Assembly: GCA_016840125.1 (NCBI GenBank)
Contig: JAEOSY010000387.1
Location: 1-13,673 of the forward strand
Origin: Candidatus Helarchaeota archaeon
GTDB lineage: Archaea; Asgardarchaeota; Lokiarchaeia; Helarchaeales; HEL-GB-A
Reading direction: 5' to 3'
DNA: 13,673 bases
In this document: piece by piece, positions 12,140 through 13,673 of the stretch
How the letters are laid out: each line of letters starts with the position of its first letter
How positions within the stretch are numbered: position 1 is the first letter of the stretch
Position numbers and translations under genes: made by a program
Notes under the pieces: generated by a model
Seen by the model: only the letters and a program-made list of their open reading frames with translations
The model's database searches: none
What the model was told of the DNA's origin: nothing

Positions 12140-13624
12140 ATGCTGACCACGACTATCTTTCGCTTACAGTCGTCTACCTCCCAAATCCCCCAACTCAACG
12201 AAATTTTTGCGATTTATAATCGAATGAAGCGGAAGGGGTACAACTTACTCTTCAATGGAGCGTCGCAAAAAGCGATCCAACACACCTTAATGGGAATTTG
12301 TCAGAACAACCCCTACGTCAATACGATCCTGACCGAGAATCAGACCAAGCTTGAACAGCAGAAGACGTGGCTGAAGAAGCGAAGAAAGTATCTGACGCAG
12401 AAACTCGACGTCGTGGAACAGCAAATTGAGAAGAATAAAACACAGAATCCTAAAGACCGGAGCTTGCCCGGATTATACGCCAAACGGTCCTCGCTCCAAA
12501 ATCGGCTGGCTCACTTGACTCTGAACCCTGTTATCTTCGGCACGAAACGGGTGTTTCGGCAACGGATTCGGGGACAGCTTTCCCGTGAAGAGTTTCTGAT
12601 CCTGCGGGATGCGTCGTTTCGCTGCGATGGGAAGGTGCAGGGCGGGGTGCAGAACAACAATTTGAAGCTCCTGCCCACCGAGGAGCTACGGGTTTCCACC
12701 TTCCACAAGGCACGCGGGCGGATTCCGAAACGCCTCTGTGTGCCCCTCCTGTTGAACCCCGACCAAAGGACGATCTTCCTCCAACTTCTTCAATTGGAGA
12801 AGTACACCGTGGTCGTCAAACGGAAATTAGTCAAAGGAGAGGTGCGCTACTATGCCCATGTGTCCTACGACCTTCCAGAACCCACTTTCCGCTATGGGTT
12901 TCAGCAAGGGGCGGTTGGGCTGGACTTCAATTACAACTTTCTCGCGCTGGTTCATATTGATGGGGCGGGGAATTTCTTAAGTTATCAACAGATCCCGCTA
13001 CGCAACTTGCACTCCTACCGCAAGGGTCGGCGGGACGATTACGCGAGTTTCAAGCTCGATAAGGTCATTCATTATTGCATAAACAAAGGGAGGGGGCTGG
13101 TCATTGAAGACTTATCCTTCGACCAATCCTTCTCCTATAACAAAAAACGGAATCGTAAACTCAATCAATTAAAGACTTCCATGCTCACCATGCTGGAACG
13201 CAAATGCGCTCGGCATGGGATCGCGGTGCGCAAGGTGCATCCTGCCTACACCACGATCATCGGAGCGTTGAAGTATTCCTGGTCATTTAACTTATCCAAT
13301 CACATCTTGGCAAGTTACGTGATAGCTCGAAGAGGCTTAGGGTTCATGGAACTCCTTCCAGCCTGCTATAAGCGGTTGCTCGCACAAGTCGGGGGCGTTT
13401 TAAAACCCCGTTTGAAACCGAGCAGTCCCTACTATCAATGGGCGCAACTCTACGACCTCTTCAAGCACTACGGGGTAACTCCCTTCCGGTCTCCAGACCC
13501 CGCAACCAACCTCAAGAGAAATCTCTTGGTAGCCCTCGACACTGTACTGGATGGCTTGAACCCGGCGACGGGCGTACCGCCTGATAACCTTAGGGCGGGT
13601 CTGTCCGCAGCTGCCTGCGGCTAG
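12140..13624 (+). CDS. tnpB: TnpB RNA-guided nuclease of IS607 element
   Basis: Numbered from an in-frame TTG at 12122, the N-terminal half is the helical/OB-type region (LNEIFAIYNRMKRKGYNLLF, then a coiled coil near 72-107). RuvC motif I is AVGLDFNYN (Asp 268) and motif II is GLVIEDLSF (Glu 329). The third region reads HPAYTTIIGALKY, then SNHILASYVIARRGLGF. Here the usual final Asp is not obvious, and the CxxC zinc-finger pairs of canonical TnpB are absent. Both traits are typical of a divergent TnpB branch in IS607-like elements rather than of decay. TnpB uses an omega RNA from the element's right end to cut DNA next to a transposon-adjacent motif, helping element retention. The C-terminal 50 codons overlap that RNA. 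ATG 12140 has GGGAAG six bases upstream. The stop TAG lies inside the terminal hairpin. The length of about 494 residues is at the long end for TnpB. Confidence 0.9.
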   Translation: MLTTTIFRLQSSTSQIPQLNEIFAIYNRMKRKGYNLLFNGASQKAIQHTLMGICQNNPYVNTILTENQTKLEQQKTWLKKRRKYLTQKLDVVEQQIEKNKTQNPKDRSLPGLYAKRSSLQNRLAHLTLNPVIFGTKRVFRQRIRGQLSREEFLILRDASFRCDGKVQGGVQNNNLKLLPTEELRVSTFHKARGRIPKRLCVPLLLNPDQRTIFLQLLQLEKYTVVVKRKLVKGEVRYYAHVSYDLPEPTFRYGFQQGAVGLDFNYNFLALVHIDGAGNFLSYQQIPLRNLHSYRKGRRDDYASFKLDKVIHYCINKGRGLVIEDLSFDQSFSYNKKRNRKLNQLKTSMLTMLERKCARHGIAVRKVHPAYTTIIGALKYSWSFNLSNHILASYVIARRGLGFMELLPACYKRLLAQVGGVLKPRLKPSSPYYQWAQLYDLFKHYGVTPFRSPDPATNLKRNLLVALDTVLDGLNPATGVPPDNLRAGLSAAACG

Positions 13625-13640
13625 ATGGATCAGAAGCATA
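13472..13640 (+). ncRNA. Probable omega RNA (guide RNA scaffold) overlapping the tnpB 3' end
   Basis: This stretch is the best conserved against the deleted copy although that copy's coding frame is broken. It includes GGGGTAACTCCC and GGTCTCCAGACC (13472-13500), a stem CCGCC (13578-13582) with GGCGG (13594-13598), and the terminal stem CCGCAG/CTGCGG (13605-13620) whose sequence differs in the other copy but still pairs. Known TnpB omega RNAs occupy this place and run to the element's right end, with the guide read from the flank. The 5' limit and the exact 3' end are estimates. Confidence 0.55.
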
Positions 13641-13649
13641 GGAATTTTA

Positions 13650-13673
13650 TAGATTTTTATAAAAATTTATAAA
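13650..13673 (+). repeat. Right-end AT-rich inverted repeat of the IS607-type element
   Basis: TAGATTTTTATAA (13650-13662) is the exact inverse complement of 11346-11358 at the left end. Further TTTATAAA motifs follow to the window edge. The equivalent stretch of the deleted copy (about 1731-1757) aligns with five differences in 24 bases. Confidence 0.45.

Larger units (their letters stand above)
11326..13673 (+). mobile_element. IS607-type transposon with tnpA and tnpB (right end at or beyond window end)
   Basis: It holds a serine recombinase gene with an N-terminal MerR-like helix-turn-helix, the diagnostic tnpA of IS607, followed by tnpB. The left end begins with AT-rich repeats CTATAAAAAATTATAAAA (11326-11343), shared with the deleted copy. 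TTATAAAAATCTA at 11346-11358 appears inverted at the right end (13650-13662). The right end resembles the deleted copy up to the last base of the window, so the true boundary cannot be fixed. IS607 elements make no target duplication, so none is expected. The tnpB region is clearly richer in G+C than the host genes, in keeping with horizontal arrival. Confidence 0.85.

Noticed and set aside
12511..12713. Two overlapping minus-strand open frames within tnpB
   Set aside because: Both are antisense to conserved TnpB coding sequence and are favoured only by its higher G+C content.
13400..13639. Minus-strand open frame over the tnpB 3' end
   Set aside because: The region is conserved because of tnpB and the omega RNA; the frame is broken in the deleted copy and has no start signals.

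Overview
The window reads as a moderately AT-rich archaeal genome, most likely an Asgard (Promethearchaeota) lineage. The evidence is the combination of Arf/Rag-like small GTPases, a longin-like protein, archaeal TATA-type promoters with short or absent leaders, T-run terminators and SMC-partner (ScpA/ScpB) genes. The taxonomic call is an inference from gene content; no rRNA gene is present to confirm it.

Layout. 1-195: the 3' end of a gene whose product resembles the end of a TIR domain. 457-1512 (probably starting further upstream): an unrecognised multi-pass membrane protein, followed by a short decayed repeat of its own C-terminal coding sequence. 1735-2197: an internally deleted, non-autonomous relative of the IS607-type element found at the other end of the window. 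2279-3352 (minus): a long ScpB-like protein with an acidic N-terminal extension, divergent from a Rag/Arf-like GTPase (3373-4524, plus). 7069-4527 (minus): a compact apparent operon encoding a kleisin ScpA-like protein, a second ScpB-like protein and a longin-like coiled-coil protein. 9716-7176 (minus): two paralogous long GTPases. 9811-11283 (plus): an alkaline-phosphatase-superfamily phosphodiesterase. 11326 to the window end: an IS607-type transposon with tnpA (serine recombinase) and tnpB (RNA-guided nuclease ancestor of Cas12/Fanzor), with a probable omega RNA at the tnpB 3' end.

How it may fit together. Two ScpB paralogues plus one ScpA suggest a condensin-like SMC accessory complex that could use a ScpB heterodimer. 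The same block holds three GTPases sharing an N-terminal helical/HhH-like domain and a longin-like protein co-transcribed with scpA-scpB. In eukaryotes, Rag/Arf GTPases and longin proteins act together on membranes. Their interleaving with chromosome-condensation genes is the most unusual feature of the host DNA here. A functional link is inference from gene order only.

The most direct sequence finding is the pair of related transposon copies. Comparing them shows a conserved right end with a terminal hairpin whose stem is kept while its sequence changes, which is strong internal evidence for a structured omega RNA. It also shows 12-bp repeats spaced 17 bp apart in both copies.
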